Positions 25,434-34,360 of a DNA stretch of 34,955 nt are shown in pieces (position 1 is the stretch's first letter; each line of letters opens with the position of its first letter). A model generated the notes under the pieces. The model was not told the DNA's origin and ran no database searches. It saw only the letters and a program-made list of their open reading frames with translations. Source of the stretch: an uncultured Clostridia bacterium (lineage in GTDB: Bacteria > Bacillota > Clostridia > Oscillospirales > Acutalibacteraceae). The stretch lies in assembly GCA_946415335.1 (NCBI GenBank), contig CAMKSB010000004.1, positions 1 through 34,955 on the forward strand. The letters run 5' to 3'. A program made the translations under genes and the position numbers.

Positions 25434-26409
25434 GAAGCAATCGCTGATCGAGGTCAAGCACCTCAAGGAATACTTCAACATCAACACCGGCATGATCCGC
25501 ACAAAGCCGCTTAAAGCGGTTGACGACGTGTCGTTCACCATCAAAAAGGGCGAGACGCTCGGTCTGGTCGGCGAGTCCGGCTGCGGAAAGACGACCGTCG
25601 GCAGAACCATCCTGCACCTCTACAAGCCCACCGACGGCGAGATCATCTACGAGGGAAAGCGCATCAAATCCCGCGAGGATATCAAGAATTTCCGCAAGAA
25701 AGCCACCATGGTTTTCCAGGATCCGTATTCCTCGCTGAATCCCCGTATGACGGTTTCCGATATCATCGGCGAACCGCTGGATGTTCACAAGCTGACAAAG
25801 AATAAAAAGGAGCGCATGGAGCGCATCCTGGAGCTGATGAGCTACGTCGGACTGAACAGCGAACACGCCGCGCGTTACGCACATGAGTTTTCCGGCGGTC
25901 AGCGCCAGAGAATCGGTATCGCGCGTTCACTGGCTGTCAACCCGGACTTCATCGTCTGCGACGAGCCGGTATCCGCGCTGGACGTTTCGATCCAGGCGCA
26001 GGTCATCAATATGTTTGACGAACTGCAGGAAAAACTCAACCTGACCTACCTCTTTATCGCGCATGATCTGCTGGTCGTCCGCCATATCTCCAACAGGATC
26101 GCGGTCATGTATCTGGGCAGAATGGTAGAGTTAGCGCCTGCCGCGGAGATCTACGACCATCCGCTGCACCCGTATTCCAAGTCACTGCTCTCCGCCGTAC
26201 CGGTACCGGATCCCAAGGTCGCGCGCGCCAACAAGCGCATCGTGCTCACCGGCGATATCCCCAGCCCGCTCAACGCGCCCAGCGGCTGTCCGTTCAGAAC
26301 GCGCTGCAAATACGCGACGGCGAAATGCGCGGAGTCCATGCCGGAATTCGAGGAAGTCTCCACCGGCCATTTCGTGGCGTGTCACCGCGTCGGAGAGATC
26401 AACGACTAA
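25420..26409 (+). CDS. oppF: Oligopeptide ABC transporter ATPase OppF
   Basis: This is the second nucleotide-binding subunit, 329 residues from ATG 25420. It has Walker A GESGCGKT (51-58), signature FSGGQRQRIG, Walker B FIVCDEPVSALD, HD in FIAHD, and the C-terminal GCPFRTRC motif. The start overlaps oppD by 14 bases; GGAAGG lies 5 bases before the ATG. GTG 25426 is an alternative start giving MAEKQSLIEV. OppD and OppF act as a heterodimer powering OppBC. Confidence 0.95.
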   Translation: MTVAEKQSLIEVKHLKEYFNINTGMIRTKPLKAVDDVSFTIKKGETLGLVGESGCGKTTVGRTILHLYKPTDGEIIYEGKRIKSREDIKNFRKKATMVFQDPYSSLNPRMTVSDIIGEPLDVHKLTKNKKERMERILELMSYVGLNSEHAARYAHEFSGGQRQRIGIARSLAVNPDFIVCDEPVSALDVSIQAQVINMFDELQEKLNLTYLFIAHDLLVVRHISNRIAVMYLGRMVELAPAAEIYDHPLHPYSKSLLSAVPVPDPKVARANKRIVLTGDIPSPLNAPSGCPFRTRCKYATAKCAESMPEFEEVSTGHFVACHRVGEIND

Positions 26410-26414
26410 GGTAC

Positions 26415-26433
26415 TAATGGCTGCATGCCATTA
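26415..26433 (+). repeat. Short hairpin between oppF and oppA
   Basis: TAATGGC (26415-26421) and GCCATTA (26427-26433) form a perfect 7-base stem with a 5-base loop, followed by CAATATTTTT. It resembles a weak terminator or RNA-stabilising hairpin, often found before a binding-protein gene that is expressed above the rest of its operon. Confidence 0.5.
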
Positions 26434-26469
26434 CAATATTTTTCATCTTTTGAAAGGATTGAAGGTAAA

Positions 26470-28329
26470 ATGAAAATCAAACAAGTTATTGCTGCTTCAC
26501 TTGCCGGCATCATGACCCTGAGCCTGGCAGCCTGCGGCGGCAACAACGGCGGCGGAAACGCTACCAAGGACAGCGCTTCCTCCCAGACAGAGCAGAAGAC
26601 GTCTGCAAAGGAGATCAATGTATGTATCGCCAGTGAACCCGATACCATTGACCCTGCTCTTAACTCCGCAGTCGACGGCGCAACCCTGCTCGCGCATCTT
26701 TTCTCCGGTCTCGCAAAGTGGGATCAGACCCCGGACGGCAAGCTCGAGATCGTTGCCGACGCGGCGAAAGAACTGGTTGAAGGCGTTCAGAACGAGGACG
26801 GCACCGTAACCTACACCTACACCCTCCGCGACGGCCTCAAGTGGTCTGACGGCAAGGACGTTACCGCAGGCGATTATGCCTTTGCTTGGCAGCGCGCTGC
26901 TTCCACTGCTCTGGCTGCCGATTACGGCTACATGTTCGAGGTCGTTGACGGCTACGACAAGGTTTGGGAGACCAACGATAAGGAAGAGTATGTCAATCCC
27001 GACGCAAAGCTGAACGTCAAGGCGGTTGATGACAAGACTCTCGAAGTCACACTGAAAAACGCCGTTTCCTACTGGAATGAGCTGCTCGCATTCCCGAGCT
27101 ACTTCCCGGTACGTGAAGACGTTGTTTCCAACGAAGCATGGGCGACCGATCCCAAGACCTACGTCTGCAACGGTCCGTACACCCTCGCTTCCTGGGAGCA
27201 CAACAGCCTGATCACCCTCAAGAAGAACGATAACTATCCCGGCGCTGCCGACATCAAGATGGATACCATCAACTTCTATCTCTCCGACGACGCCAACAAC
27301 ATGCTCTCCAACTTCAAGAACGGCACATGGTCTCTGATCGACGACGTTCCCACCAACGAGATCGCCGCTCTCAAGACCGAGTATCCCGACGAGTTCTTCA
27401 ACGTCGGTCAGATCGGTACCTACTATGTATGCTGGAACATCAACGAGAACATCCTTCCCGCAGACTCCACTCTCACCGGCGTAGAGGCTGAGAAGGCGAA
27501 GGCTGAGATCCGCAACGCGGTATCCCTGCTGCTCGACCGTAACTACATCGTCAACGAGATCGCACAGGGCGGTCAGCTTCCCGCTTCCTCCTTCGTCGCG
27601 ATGGGACTTACCGACGCTGACGGTTCCCAGTTCTACAAGAACACCGGCGTATCCGACAAGTTTGACGGTTACTTCGACGCTTCCGAGGGCGCTCTCAAGG
27701 CGAACTATGATTCCGCTATCGAGACTCTCAAGAAGTACTACAAGATGGACGATTCCGGCAAGTTCACCAACTTCCCGAGCATGACCTACCTCTACAACAC
27801 CAGCGAAGCTCACAAGGCTATCGGCGAATACATCCAGAGCGCTCTTGCGGGCGTGGGCATCACCCTGAACCTCGAGAACCAGGAGTGGGCTACCTTCCTG
27901 AACACCCGTAAGAAGGGCGAATTCAGCATCGCTCGTAACGGCTGGCTGGCTGACTACAACGATCCGATCAGCTTCCTCGACATGTGGACGACCGCTTCCG
28001 GTAACAACGACGTACAGTTCGGCAAGGGCGCCAACGCTGCGATGAAGGGCTACAGCCTTGACCTCACTCCTTACGGCTATGACACCAAGGTTGCCGACGG
28101 TACTTGGGCAGAGACCTATGACGTGCTGATCGCCAACATCAAGAGCTGCACCGATAAGGATAAGCGCTACAAGATGATGCACCTCGCAGAGGATATGCTC
28201 ATGGCTACCGGCTGCCTCACTCCTATCTACTACTACACTGACCTCTACATGCTCAGCAAGAATGTAAAGGGCTTCTTCTCCAATCCTCTTGGCTACAAGT
28301 ACTTCATGTACTGCACCGTTGAGGGCTGA
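26470..28329 (+). CDS. oppA: Oligopeptide-binding lipoprotein OppA (family 5 solute-binding protein)
   Basis: The 619-residue lipoprotein captures peptides outside the cell for OppBCDF. A signal peptide ends in the lipobox LAAC (residues 19-22, lipidated C22), followed by a G/N/S-rich linker. Then come the family features INVCIASEPDTIDPALNS, VTYTYTLRDGLKWSDGKDVTAGDYAFAW in pieces, and YKYFMYCTV at the end. ATG 26470 has GAAGG 5 bases before it. Its codon use (AAC, TCC, GAC, GCT rich) is more uniform than that of its neighbours, suggesting high expression. It is last in the operon and followed by a strong terminator. Confidence 0.96.
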   Translation: MKIKQVIAASLAGIMTLSLAACGGNNGGGNATKDSASSQTEQKTSAKEINVCIASEPDTIDPALNSAVDGATLLAHLFSGLAKWDQTPDGKLEIVADAAKELVEGVQNEDGTVTYTYTLRDGLKWSDGKDVTAGDYAFAWQRAASTALAADYGYMFEVVDGYDKVWETNDKEEYVNPDAKLNVKAVDDKTLEVTLKNAVSYWNELLAFPSYFPVREDVVSNEAWATDPKTYVCNGPYTLASWEHNSLITLKKNDNYPGAADIKMDTINFYLSDDANNMLSNFKNGTWSLIDDVPTNEIAALKTEYPDEFFNVGQIGTYYVCWNINENILPADSTLTGVEAEKAKAEIRNAVSLLLDRNYIVNEIAQGGQLPASSFVAMGLTDADGSQFYKNTGVSDKFDGYFDASEGALKANYDSAIETLKKYYKMDDSGKFTNFPSMTYLYNTSEAHKAIGEYIQSALAGVGITLNLENQEWATFLNTRKKGEFSIARNGWLADYNDPISFLDMWTTASGNNDVQFGKGANAAMKGYSLDLTPYGYDTKVADGTWAETYDVLIANIKSCTDKDKRYKMMHLAEDMLMATGCLTPIYYYTDLYMLSKNVKGFFSNPLGYKYFMYCTVEG

Positions 28330-28335
28330 TAACTG

Positions 28336-28372
28336 AAAAACTGCCGTCGGGCTTATGCCCGGCGGCTTTTTT
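28336..28372. terminator. Bidirectional intrinsic terminator between oppA and the Pr6Pr-like gene
   Basis: GCCGTCGGGC (28343-28352) and GCCCGGCGGC (28357-28366) enclose a TTAT loop, followed by six U on the plus strand; on the minus strand five U follow after CAG. The stop and last codons of the minus-strand gene lie inside this hairpin. Confidence 0.92.
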
Positions 28373-29075
28373 CGTATCGTATCACCCGGACGATCCACCT
28401 GTCCGTATACCGTTGATTGAGCCGAAATAGTCCTCCTGCGATCAGAAACGCCCCCGAAAATACGATCACCCCTGCGAGGAGCACATACCACAGCGGCTGG
28501 TACCCGATATCCAGAAACGAGTAGGGGATATACCTCCGCGGGATCACGCCCATTGCGATCAGCGGTATCATGACCGCGGCGTAAGCGGCGATCAGCCAGA
28601 CGCTGCTGATGTGATGAAGCGGCTTCATCCTGTCCTCCGGCGTTTCGAACAGCAAAAACGAGATCACCGAAAGCAGCGGGATCACCACATGCATACAAAA
28701 CGAGTCATACCGGAGAATATCCGGGTTATCCGGTATGAACGGCAGAAACGACAGCGCGACTACCATGACGATCACGCATTCCGTCACCGCCGAGGAAAGC
28801 CGCAGACAGTAGAGAATGGTCTTGTATATTTCTTTATGAGAAATAAACTCCTTTGCGCTGACCGCTGCGGTCAAACCGGCGATCAGCACCGTGTACAGCG
28901 TGCCGTTGACCGTCATAAAGCGGAAATCCGTCAGCCAGTTCTCCGTATTCTGCGCAGCGCCGACCAGAAACGCGCTGATACCCAGCACGAGCACCGCGGT
29001 ACACAGGAGCATATTCATCATTTTTTTCCAGAAATAGTGAGAGAGCAGTTGCTCCTGCACAGCAGCCGTCATCAT
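28353..29075 (-). CDS. Small integral membrane protein, Pr6Pr-like
   Basis: The 240-residue protein has six predicted membrane spans. Conserved-looking elements are FRFMTVNGTLYTVLIAG after the first span, the histidine-containing CMHVVIPLLSVISFLLFE in the middle, and IPYSFLDIGYQPLW near the C-terminus. They recall the Pr6Pr/FAR-17a-AIG1-like membrane family, whose bacterial function is not established. The assignment is from recall and tentative. Two in-frame ATGs are possible: 29075 (GGAGG 4 bases before) or 29072 (7 bases). It stands alone, convergent with oppA and divergent from the DNA polymerase. Confidence 0.6.
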   Translation of the reverse strand: MMTAAVQEQLLSHYFWKKMMNMLLCTAVLVLGISAFLVGAAQNTENWLTDFRFMTVNGTLYTVLIAGLTAAVSAKEFISHKEIYKTILYCLRLSSAVTECVIVMVVALSFLPFIPDNPDILRYDSFCMHVVIPLLSVISFLLFETPEDRMKPLHHISSVWLIAAYAAVMIPLIAMGVIPRRYIPYSFLDIGYQPLWYVLLAGVIVFSGAFLIAGGLFRLNQRYTDRWIVRVIRYEKSRRA

Positions 29076-29164
29076 CAGACCTCCGATCCATATTCTTTCC
29101 CTAGTATGCCGCCGAAAGCGGATCCTTATTCATAACTCCTTTGTCAAACTTTTTCAAATTCCTC

Positions 29165-29193
29165 TTGCAATCCTCGAACAAACGTGCTATAAT
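29165..29193 (+). promoter_or_regulatory. Promoter of the Y-family polymerase operon
   Basis: TTGCAA (29165-29170), exactly 17 bases, and a perfect TATAAT (29188-29193). The spacer contains a LexA-like box. Confidence 0.75.
29175..29188 (+). promoter_or_regulatory. LexA (DinR)-like SOS box
   Basis: CGAAC-N4-GTGCT matches the Gram-positive LexA consensus CGAAC-N4-GTTCG at 8 of 10 positions. It sits between the -35 and -10 boxes of a translesion polymerase gene, the expected place for SOS repression. Confidence 0.6.
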
Positions 29194-29226
29194 GGTTATA
29201 ATATAGAACAAAGGAGCGAAAAACAC

Positions 29227-30699
29227 ATGAAACAGAAGCAATACATCGCCATTGACCTCAAATCCTTTTACGCTTCTGTCGAATGTGTCGACAGGGGGCT
29301 GGAGCCGCTGGAAACGAACCTGGTCGTCGCCGACGAAAGCCGGACGGAAAAGACCATCTGCCTTGCCGTATCGCCGCCGCTCAAGGAGTACGGCATACCG
29401 GGCAGGGCGCGGCTGTTTGAAGTGAACCAGCGCGTGCGCGAGGTCAACGCCGTCCGGCTGACCAACGCGCCGGCAGGCAAGCTGACCGGCGGCTCTCATT
29501 TTAAGTTTTTCCTCGACCGCTATCCGAACATGGCGCTGGAGTTCATCATCGCGCCGCCGCGTATGGCGCGGTATATGGAGGTCAGCGCCGCCATCTATCA
29601 GATCTATCTGCGCTATATCGCGCCGGAGGACATCCATGTGTATTCCATCGACGAGGTGTTCATCGACGCGACCGATTATCTCCAAACCTACGGCATGACC
29701 GCGCGTGAACTGGCGGATACCATGATTCGCGACGTGCTCGCGACTACCGGCATCACCGCGACCGCCGGCATCGGCACCAATCTCTACCTCGCCAAGATCG
29801 CTATGGATATCGACGCCAAGCACATCAAGGCTGACCGCGACGGCGTGAGGATCGCGGAGCTGGACGAAATGAGCTTCCGCGAGCGTCTGTGGAGTCACCG
29901 TCCGCTGACGGATTTCTGGCGGATCGGCAGGGGCATTTCCGCCCGGCTGGAGCGCTACGGCATGCTCACCATGGGCGACGTGGCGCGCTGTTCGGTGCAG
30001 AATGAAAAGCTGCTCTACAGTCTGTTCGGCAAGAACGCCGAGCTGCTCATCGACCACGCCTGGGGATGGGAGCCGTGTACCATGAAGGAGATCAAGTCCT
30101 ACACGCCGGCGAACACCTCCGTGAGCGTCGGTCAGGTCTTGCCAAAGCCGTACCCCTTTGAGAAAGCCCGTTTGATCGTCCGCGAAATGGCGGAGCAGCT
30201 GGCGCTCGATCTCGTCCGCAAGCGCCTTGTCACCGATCAGGTAGTGCTCACCGTCGGCTACGATATCAGCAGCGCCAAGGGCTATGAGGGAGAACTCGCC
30301 GCCGATTTCTACGGCAGGATCGCGCCCAAACGCGCCCACGGTTCCGAAAACCTCGGCAGCTTCACGTCCTCCGGCAGAATATTCGTCGAAGCGATGGTCA
30401 GACTATTTGAACGGATCACCGATCCCGATTTGATGGTGCGCCGCATGTACGTCGTCGCCAATCACACCGTTTCCGAGGAACAGGCGCGCCAAAGCGCCGC
30501 CGCGAGGCAACTCAGCCTGTTTGAACTGATCAAGCCGAAAGCCGAAGCTGTCCGCGAACAGAAGGAAAAGGATATCCAGTACGCCATTTTACAGCTGCAA
30601 AACCGCTACGGCAAAAACGCCGTCCTCAAGGGGATGAATCTCTGCAAGGGCGCCACCGCGATCGAGCGGAACAGCACCATCGGCGGCCATAAGGCATAA
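29227..30699 (+). CDS. Y-family translesion DNA polymerase, UvrX/UmuC-like
   Basis: This 490-residue polymerase would copy damaged DNA. Catalytic carboxylates are D10 in AIDLKSFYASVE and D142-E143 in SIDEVFIDAT; the helix-hairpin-helix region has FWRIGRGISARLERYGM. It is longer than DinB and has the C-terminal tail (RYGKNAVLKGMNL, then GAT and IGGHKA) typical of the Gram-positive UvrX-type enzymes that travel with YolD-like proteins. AAAGGAG lies about 10 bases before ATG 29227. A YolD-like gene follows by 15 bases. SOS control is likely from the LexA-like box. Confidence 0.93.
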   Translation: MKQKQYIAIDLKSFYASVECVDRGLEPLETNLVVADESRTEKTICLAVSPPLKEYGIPGRARLFEVNQRVREVNAVRLTNAPAGKLTGGSHFKFFLDRYPNMALEFIIAPPRMARYMEVSAAIYQIYLRYIAPEDIHVYSIDEVFIDATDYLQTYGMTARELADTMIRDVLATTGITATAGIGTNLYLAKIAMDIDAKHIKADRDGVRIAELDEMSFRERLWSHRPLTDFWRIGRGISARLERYGMLTMGDVARCSVQNEKLLYSLFGKNAELLIDHAWGWEPCTMKEIKSYTPANTSVSVGQVLPKPYPFEKARLIVREMAEQLALDLVRKRLVTDQVVLTVGYDISSAKGYEGELAADFYGRIAPKRAHGSENLGSFTSSGRIFVEAMVRLFERITDPDLMVRRMYVVANHTVSEEQARQSAAARQLSLFELIKPKAEAVREQKEKDIQYAILQLQNRYGKNAVLKGMNLCKGATAIERNSTIGGHKA

Positions 30700-30714
30700 A
30701 GGCAGGTGAGAGTT

Positions 30715-31116
30715 ATGCCGGACAACTATGAGGATATCATCCGTTTACCGCATCATCAGTCCGATGACCGCCAGCCCATGCCGCTGCGGGACAGAGCGGC
30801 GCAGTTTGCGCCCTTTGCGGCGCTGACCGGCTTTGACGGGGCGATCGCCGAGACCGCACGGCTGACAGACCGCCGTATCGAGCCGGACGAAGAGGCTGCC
30901 TCTATCCTCAATCTTCGTATCTGTCAGCTTCGCGAGCGCCTTCACGAGCGCCCGGCGGTCACCCTGACCTGCTTTATCCCCGACAAGCGCAAGAGCGGCG
31001 GCAGCTATGTCACGATACGCGGCTGCGTCCGCCGGATCGACGACGTCGCCGGAGAAATCGTGCTGACGGACAAAACCGTTATTCCCCTAGCCGATATTAT
31101 CCGCATCGACCTGTGA
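30715..31116 (+). CDS. YolD-like protein
   Basis: The 133-residue protein matches the YolD-like family: N-terminal MPLRDRAAQFAPFAALTGFD, then a region with LTDRRIEPDEEA and a beta-rich C-terminus ending DIIRIDL. Family members sit next to UvrX/UmuC-type polymerases and are thought to act as UmuD-like accessory factors; this is association, not proven mechanism. ATG 30715 is preferred to GTG 30706, because GTG lies inside the AGGTGAG ribosome site. Confidence 0.85.
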   Translation: MPDNYEDIIRLPHHQSDDRQPMPLRDRAAQFAPFAALTGFDGAIAETARLTDRRIEPDEEAASILNLRICQLRERLHERPAVTLTCFIPDKRKSGGSYVTIRGCVRRIDDVAGEIVLTDKTVIPLADIIRIDL

Positions 31117-31124
31117 TCAAAACC

Positions 31125-31153
31125 TTGCTTTTTGGTAGTCATTGTAGTATAAT
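31125..31153 (+). promoter_or_regulatory. Promoter of the suf operon
   Basis: TTGCTT (31125-31130), 17 bases and a perfect TATAAT (31148-31153) lie 32 bases before sufC. Confidence 0.65.
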
Positions 31154-31185
31154 AAGCGGAGATAATATGAAACTGGAGAATCAAT

Positions 31186-31914
31186 ATGCTGGAACTCAAA
31201 AACCTTACCTTCACGGTAGAGGAAAACGGCAGTGAAAAAACCATCCTGCGCGATTTGAACCTCACCATCGACAACAGCAAGTTCGTCGTCATCACCGGAC
31301 CGAACGGCAGCGGCAAGTCCACGCTTGCCAAGCTGATCATGGGCATCGAAAAGCCCACCTCCGGACAGATCTTCTTTGACGGCGAGGACATCACCGACCT
31401 GTCCATCACTGAGCGCGCCAGACTGGGCGTCAGCTTTGCATTTCAGCAGCCTGTCCGCTTCAAGGGCATCCGCGTGCATGATCTGCTGCGCCTTGCGTCC
31501 GGCAAGGACATTTCCATCACCGAAGCCTGCAATTACCTCTCTGAGGTAGGACTGTGTGCGCGTGATTATATCAACCGCGAGATCAACTCGTCCCTTTCCG
31601 GCGGCGAACTCAAGCGCATTGAGATCGCGACACTGTTGGCGCGTCAGACCAAGCTCAGCGTCTTTGACGAGCCGGAAGCCGGCATCGACCTGTGGAGCTT
31701 TCAGAACCTCATCCGCATTTTCGAGAACATGCAGCGCGATATCAAGGACAGCTCCATCGTCATCATCTCACATCAGGAGCGCATCCTGCGCATCGCCGAC
31801 GAGATCATTCTGCTTTCCGGCGGCACCATCAAGAAGCAGGGCAGCGTCGAGGACATTTTGCCCGAGTTGATCGGCACATCCGCGGCGGTAGACGCCTGCG
31901 AAAGACTGAAATAA
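31186..31914 (+). CDS. sufC: Fe-S cluster assembly ATPase SufC
   Basis: SufC powers the SufB/D scaffold in iron-sulfur cluster assembly. The 242-residue ABC ATPase has Walker A GPNGSGKST (38-46), a Q-loop FAFQQP, signature LSGGELKRIE and Walker B SVFDEPEAGID. The last motif differs from the LDETDSGLD of classical SufC and recalls the SufC of minimal two-gene SUF (SMS) systems. It is followed after 13 bases by the scaffold gene, with no transporter permease nearby, which supports SufC over a transport ATPase. Confidence 0.92.
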   Translation: MLELKNLTFTVEENGSEKTILRDLNLTIDNSKFVVITGPNGSGKSTLAKLIMGIEKPTSGQIFFDGEDITDLSITERARLGVSFAFQQPVRFKGIRVHDLLRLASGKDISITEACNYLSEVGLCARDYINREINSSLSGGELKRIEIATLLARQTKLSVFDEPEAGIDLWSFQNLIRIFENMQRDIKDSSIVIISHQERILRIADEIILLSGGTIKKQGSVEDILPELIGTSAAVDACERLK

Positions 31915-31927
31915 GGGGGAGAGCAGC

Positions 31928-32854
31928 ATGTTAGGCTTAGACGATATTTCCAAGATGATCCTGTCCGAGGTCGCCGACATCACCGACGAACCCCGGGGCG
32001 CGTACAATTTCCGTGTCAACAGCCAGCTCGCCGGCAGACACACCACCGAGAACATCGACATTTCCTCCAAGGAGGACGGCTCCGGCATCGACATCTTTAT
32101 CAAGCCGGGCACCAAGGGCGAGAACGTCCACATTCCGGTCGTCGTCAGCGCCAGCGGTATCAAGGAGACGGTCTATAACGACTTCTACATCGGCGACAAC
32201 TGCGACGTGACGATCGTGGCAGGCTGCGGCATCGACAACTGCGGCTCCCATGATTCCGAGCACGACGGCATTCACCGTTTTTACGTCGGCAAGAATTCCC
32301 ACATCAAATACGTAGAGAAGCATTACGGCTCCGGCAGCGGCGACGGCAAGCGCATTCTCAACCCTGTCACCGAGGTCTACATGGACGAAAACGGCGTGAT
32401 GGAGATGGAGATGGAGCAGATCAAGGGCGTGGATTCCACCGACCGCATGACCATCGCGGAGCTGAAAGCCGGCGCGAAGCTGCTCATCAAGGAGCGCCTG
32501 ATGACGCACGGCAGCCAGACGGCGGTCAGCGGCTACAAGGTCTCGCTCAACGGCGAAGGCTCCACCGCCGACGTCGTTTCGCGTTCCGTCGCGAGAGACA
32601 CTTCCTCTCAGACCTTCAACGCCTGCATCGCCGGCAACGCACCGTGCAGCGGCCATACCGAGTGTGATTCCATCATCATGGACAGCGGCAAGATCCTCGC
32701 GATCCCGTCGCTGGAGGCGAACAACGTCGACGCCATGCTGGTACACGAAGCCGCCATCGGCAAGATCGCCGGTGAACAGCTGATCAAGCTGATGACACTC
32801 GGTCTCACCGAAGCCGAAGCCGAGGAACAGATCATCAACGGCTTCCTCAGCTAA
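31928..32854 (+). CDS. sufB: SufB/SufD-family Fe-S cluster assembly scaffold
   Basis: The 308-residue protein is shorter than SufB (about 470) or SufD (about 420), and consists mainly of the beta-helix core and C-terminal helices. Visible features are the repeats around FYIGDNCDVTIVAGCGIDNCGSH, HIKYVEKHYGSG, and a C-terminal CIAGNAPCSGHTECD, IPSLEANNVDAMLVHEAAIGKI, then GLTEAEAEEQIINGFL. The HEAAIG segment is the SufC-contact region of the family. With SufC it would form a minimal SufBC complex that builds clusters. GGGGGAGAG precedes ATG 31928. Confidence 0.9.
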   Translation: MLGLDDISKMILSEVADITDEPRGAYNFRVNSQLAGRHTTENIDISSKEDGSGIDIFIKPGTKGENVHIPVVVSASGIKETVYNDFYIGDNCDVTIVAGCGIDNCGSHDSEHDGIHRFYVGKNSHIKYVEKHYGSGSGDGKRILNPVTEVYMDENGVMEMEMEQIKGVDSTDRMTIAELKAGAKLLIKERLMTHGSQTAVSGYKVSLNGEGSTADVVSRSVARDTSSQTFNACIAGNAPCSGHTECDSIIMDSGKILAIPSLEANNVDAMLVHEAAIGKIAGEQLIKLMTLGLTEAEAEEQIINGFLS

Positions 32855-32872
32855 AATTCCATAAAAGAAATA

Positions 32873-32901
32873 AAAAGGGCGACCGTCATGGTCGCCCTTT
32901 T
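32873..32901. terminator. Bidirectional terminator between sufB and the HtrA-like gene
   Basis: A perfect 12-base stem AAAAGGGCGACC (32873-32884) / GGTCGCCCTTTT (32890-32901) with loop GTCAT gives a U tract in both directions. Confidence 0.92.
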
Positions 32902-32915
32902 GTGTTGCCTGAATT

Positions 32916-34241
32916 TTATGCCGCGTCAGAGGGGGAATATTCCTCTAATGTCAGTTGAAGCGTGCCGGTTCTGCCGTTGCGTTCCAACTCAAAGCTGAGC
33001 GTGTCGCCGACAGAATGCTCACTGATCACCGACTTAAGATCGCTGAAGGTGGTGATCTCCTTGCCGTCAACGGCTAAGACGCGGTCGCCGACTTGGAAGC
33101 CTGCCTTTTCGGCGTTAGAGCCGGTCTTGACGGAAGCGACATACACGCCGCCTGACGTGTTGCCGGACATGCCGAAGAGGTACTGCTCGTAAGACTGATC
33201 ACTGCCTTCGCTGTACGCCATGCCGGTAGAAGCCTTGCCGCGGACATAACCGTACTGTTTCAGGTCGCCGAGGATCTCCAGCGCGTTGTTGATCGGGATA
33301 ACAAAGCCGATGTTGTCAACAGTGGAGTCAGCGGACTTTGCCACCACGATGCCGGCTAACTCGCCCTGACCGTTGAACATACCGCCGCCGGAGTTGCCGG
33401 GGTTGACGGCGGCGTCTGTCTGCATCAGGTGCATGGTCTTGCCGTCGATGTCAAGGGTGCGGTCGACTGCCGAGATGATACCTTCGGTCACGGAACCGCC
33501 TAAGGTTCCCAGCGGATTGCCGATGATGACGGACTTATCGCCTGCCTTGATCGCGGAAGAGTCTCCGATCGGAGCCGCCGAAAGACCGCTTGCCTCGATT
33601 TTCACGAGAGCGATATCCACATCGGGATCCGTGCCGATCAGCGTCGCGTCGTAGCTTTCACCCGAGCGAAGTGCAACGGTGATTTTAGAAGCGCCGTCAA
33701 TGACGTGGTTGTTGGTGAGGATATAACCGTCCTCGCTGATGATCACGCCCGAGCCTGCGCCCTGTGCGACGGACTCGCCGTAGAAGGGATTGGACTGGAC
33801 AACTTCGACGGTGATCTCCACGACGGAATCGGCGACCTCGCTGACGATCTGGTTGGTGCTCTTGTCCGTCTGCTGAACCGACATGTTCGAAACACTGTTG
33901 TTATCGGTGCTCGCCTTGTTGACCTGAACCGCCGAGGTGTTATTTGCCGGAGCGTTCATCTTGGAAAACAGATAGCTGCCGCCGAATCCTGCAACGCCGG
34001 ACATCATCACGCATGCCGCGACCGTACCTGCCACAAAGCCTGCCGATTTCTTGGTTTTCTTCTTTCTGCCCTTCGGTTCGTGAGAAGCGTTGTAGGGATT
34101 CGCGTATCTTCTCTGATGCGGCGCGTAGCCTGCATTCTGTGTATACGCAGTCTGCTGCAGTTCCGTCCTGTACGCAGGCGTCTGACCGCCTTCGTTGTTG
34201 GTGTTGTTGTCAAATGGTTCATAATAACGATTATTCATCAT
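32916..34241 (-). CDS. HtrA/DegP-type serine protease with PDZ domain
   Basis: The protein (441 residues) degrades misfolded proteins at the outer face of the membrane. A Q/N/Y-rich cytoplasmic N-terminus and a basic stretch (KGRKKKTKK, 57-65) precede one membrane anchor (about 68-92). The trypsin-like domain has H179 in TNNHV, D209 in DVDIAL and S284 in NPGNSGGGMF. A PDZ domain (about 335-430) contains GVYVASVKTGSNAEKAGFQVGD. AAGGAGG lies 4 bases before ATG 34241 and 7 before ATG 34238, so either start is possible. No clear promoter was found upstream. Confidence 0.95.
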   Translation of the reverse strand: MMNNRYYEPFDNNTNNEGGQTPAYRTELQQTAYTQNAGYAPHQRRYANPYNASHEPKGRKKKTKKSAGFVAGTVAACVMMSGVAGFGGSYLFSKMNAPANNTSAVQVNKASTDNNSVSNMSVQQTDKSTNQIVSEVADSVVEITVEVVQSNPFYGESVAQGAGSGVIISEDGYILTNNHVIDGASKITVALRSGESYDATLIGTDPDVDIALVKIEASGLSAAPIGDSSAIKAGDKSVIIGNPLGTLGGSVTEGIISAVDRTLDIDGKTMHLMQTDAAVNPGNSGGGMFNGQGELAGIVVAKSADSTVDNIGFVIPINNALEILGDLKQYGYVRGKASTGMAYSEGSDQSYEQYLFGMSGNTSGGVYVASVKTGSNAEKAGFQVGDRVLAVDGKEITTFSDLKSVISEHSVGDTLSFELERNGRTGTLQLTLEEYSPSDAA

Positions 34242-34360
34242 ACATCCTCCTTAGTGGTTGCGTTTTGTTTTGGTACAGCTATATACTAATCCCCCAAGGT
34301 GAAAGAAAAATGAACATCTCTTTAACGTTTTCGGAAAGAAACATAAAGAATGCGTGAACG

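Noticed and set aside
26497-28698. A 733-codon open frame antisense to oppA
   Set aside because: It is a mirror of the strongly biased oppA codons. Its predicted protein has no recognisable domain, and oppA is certain.
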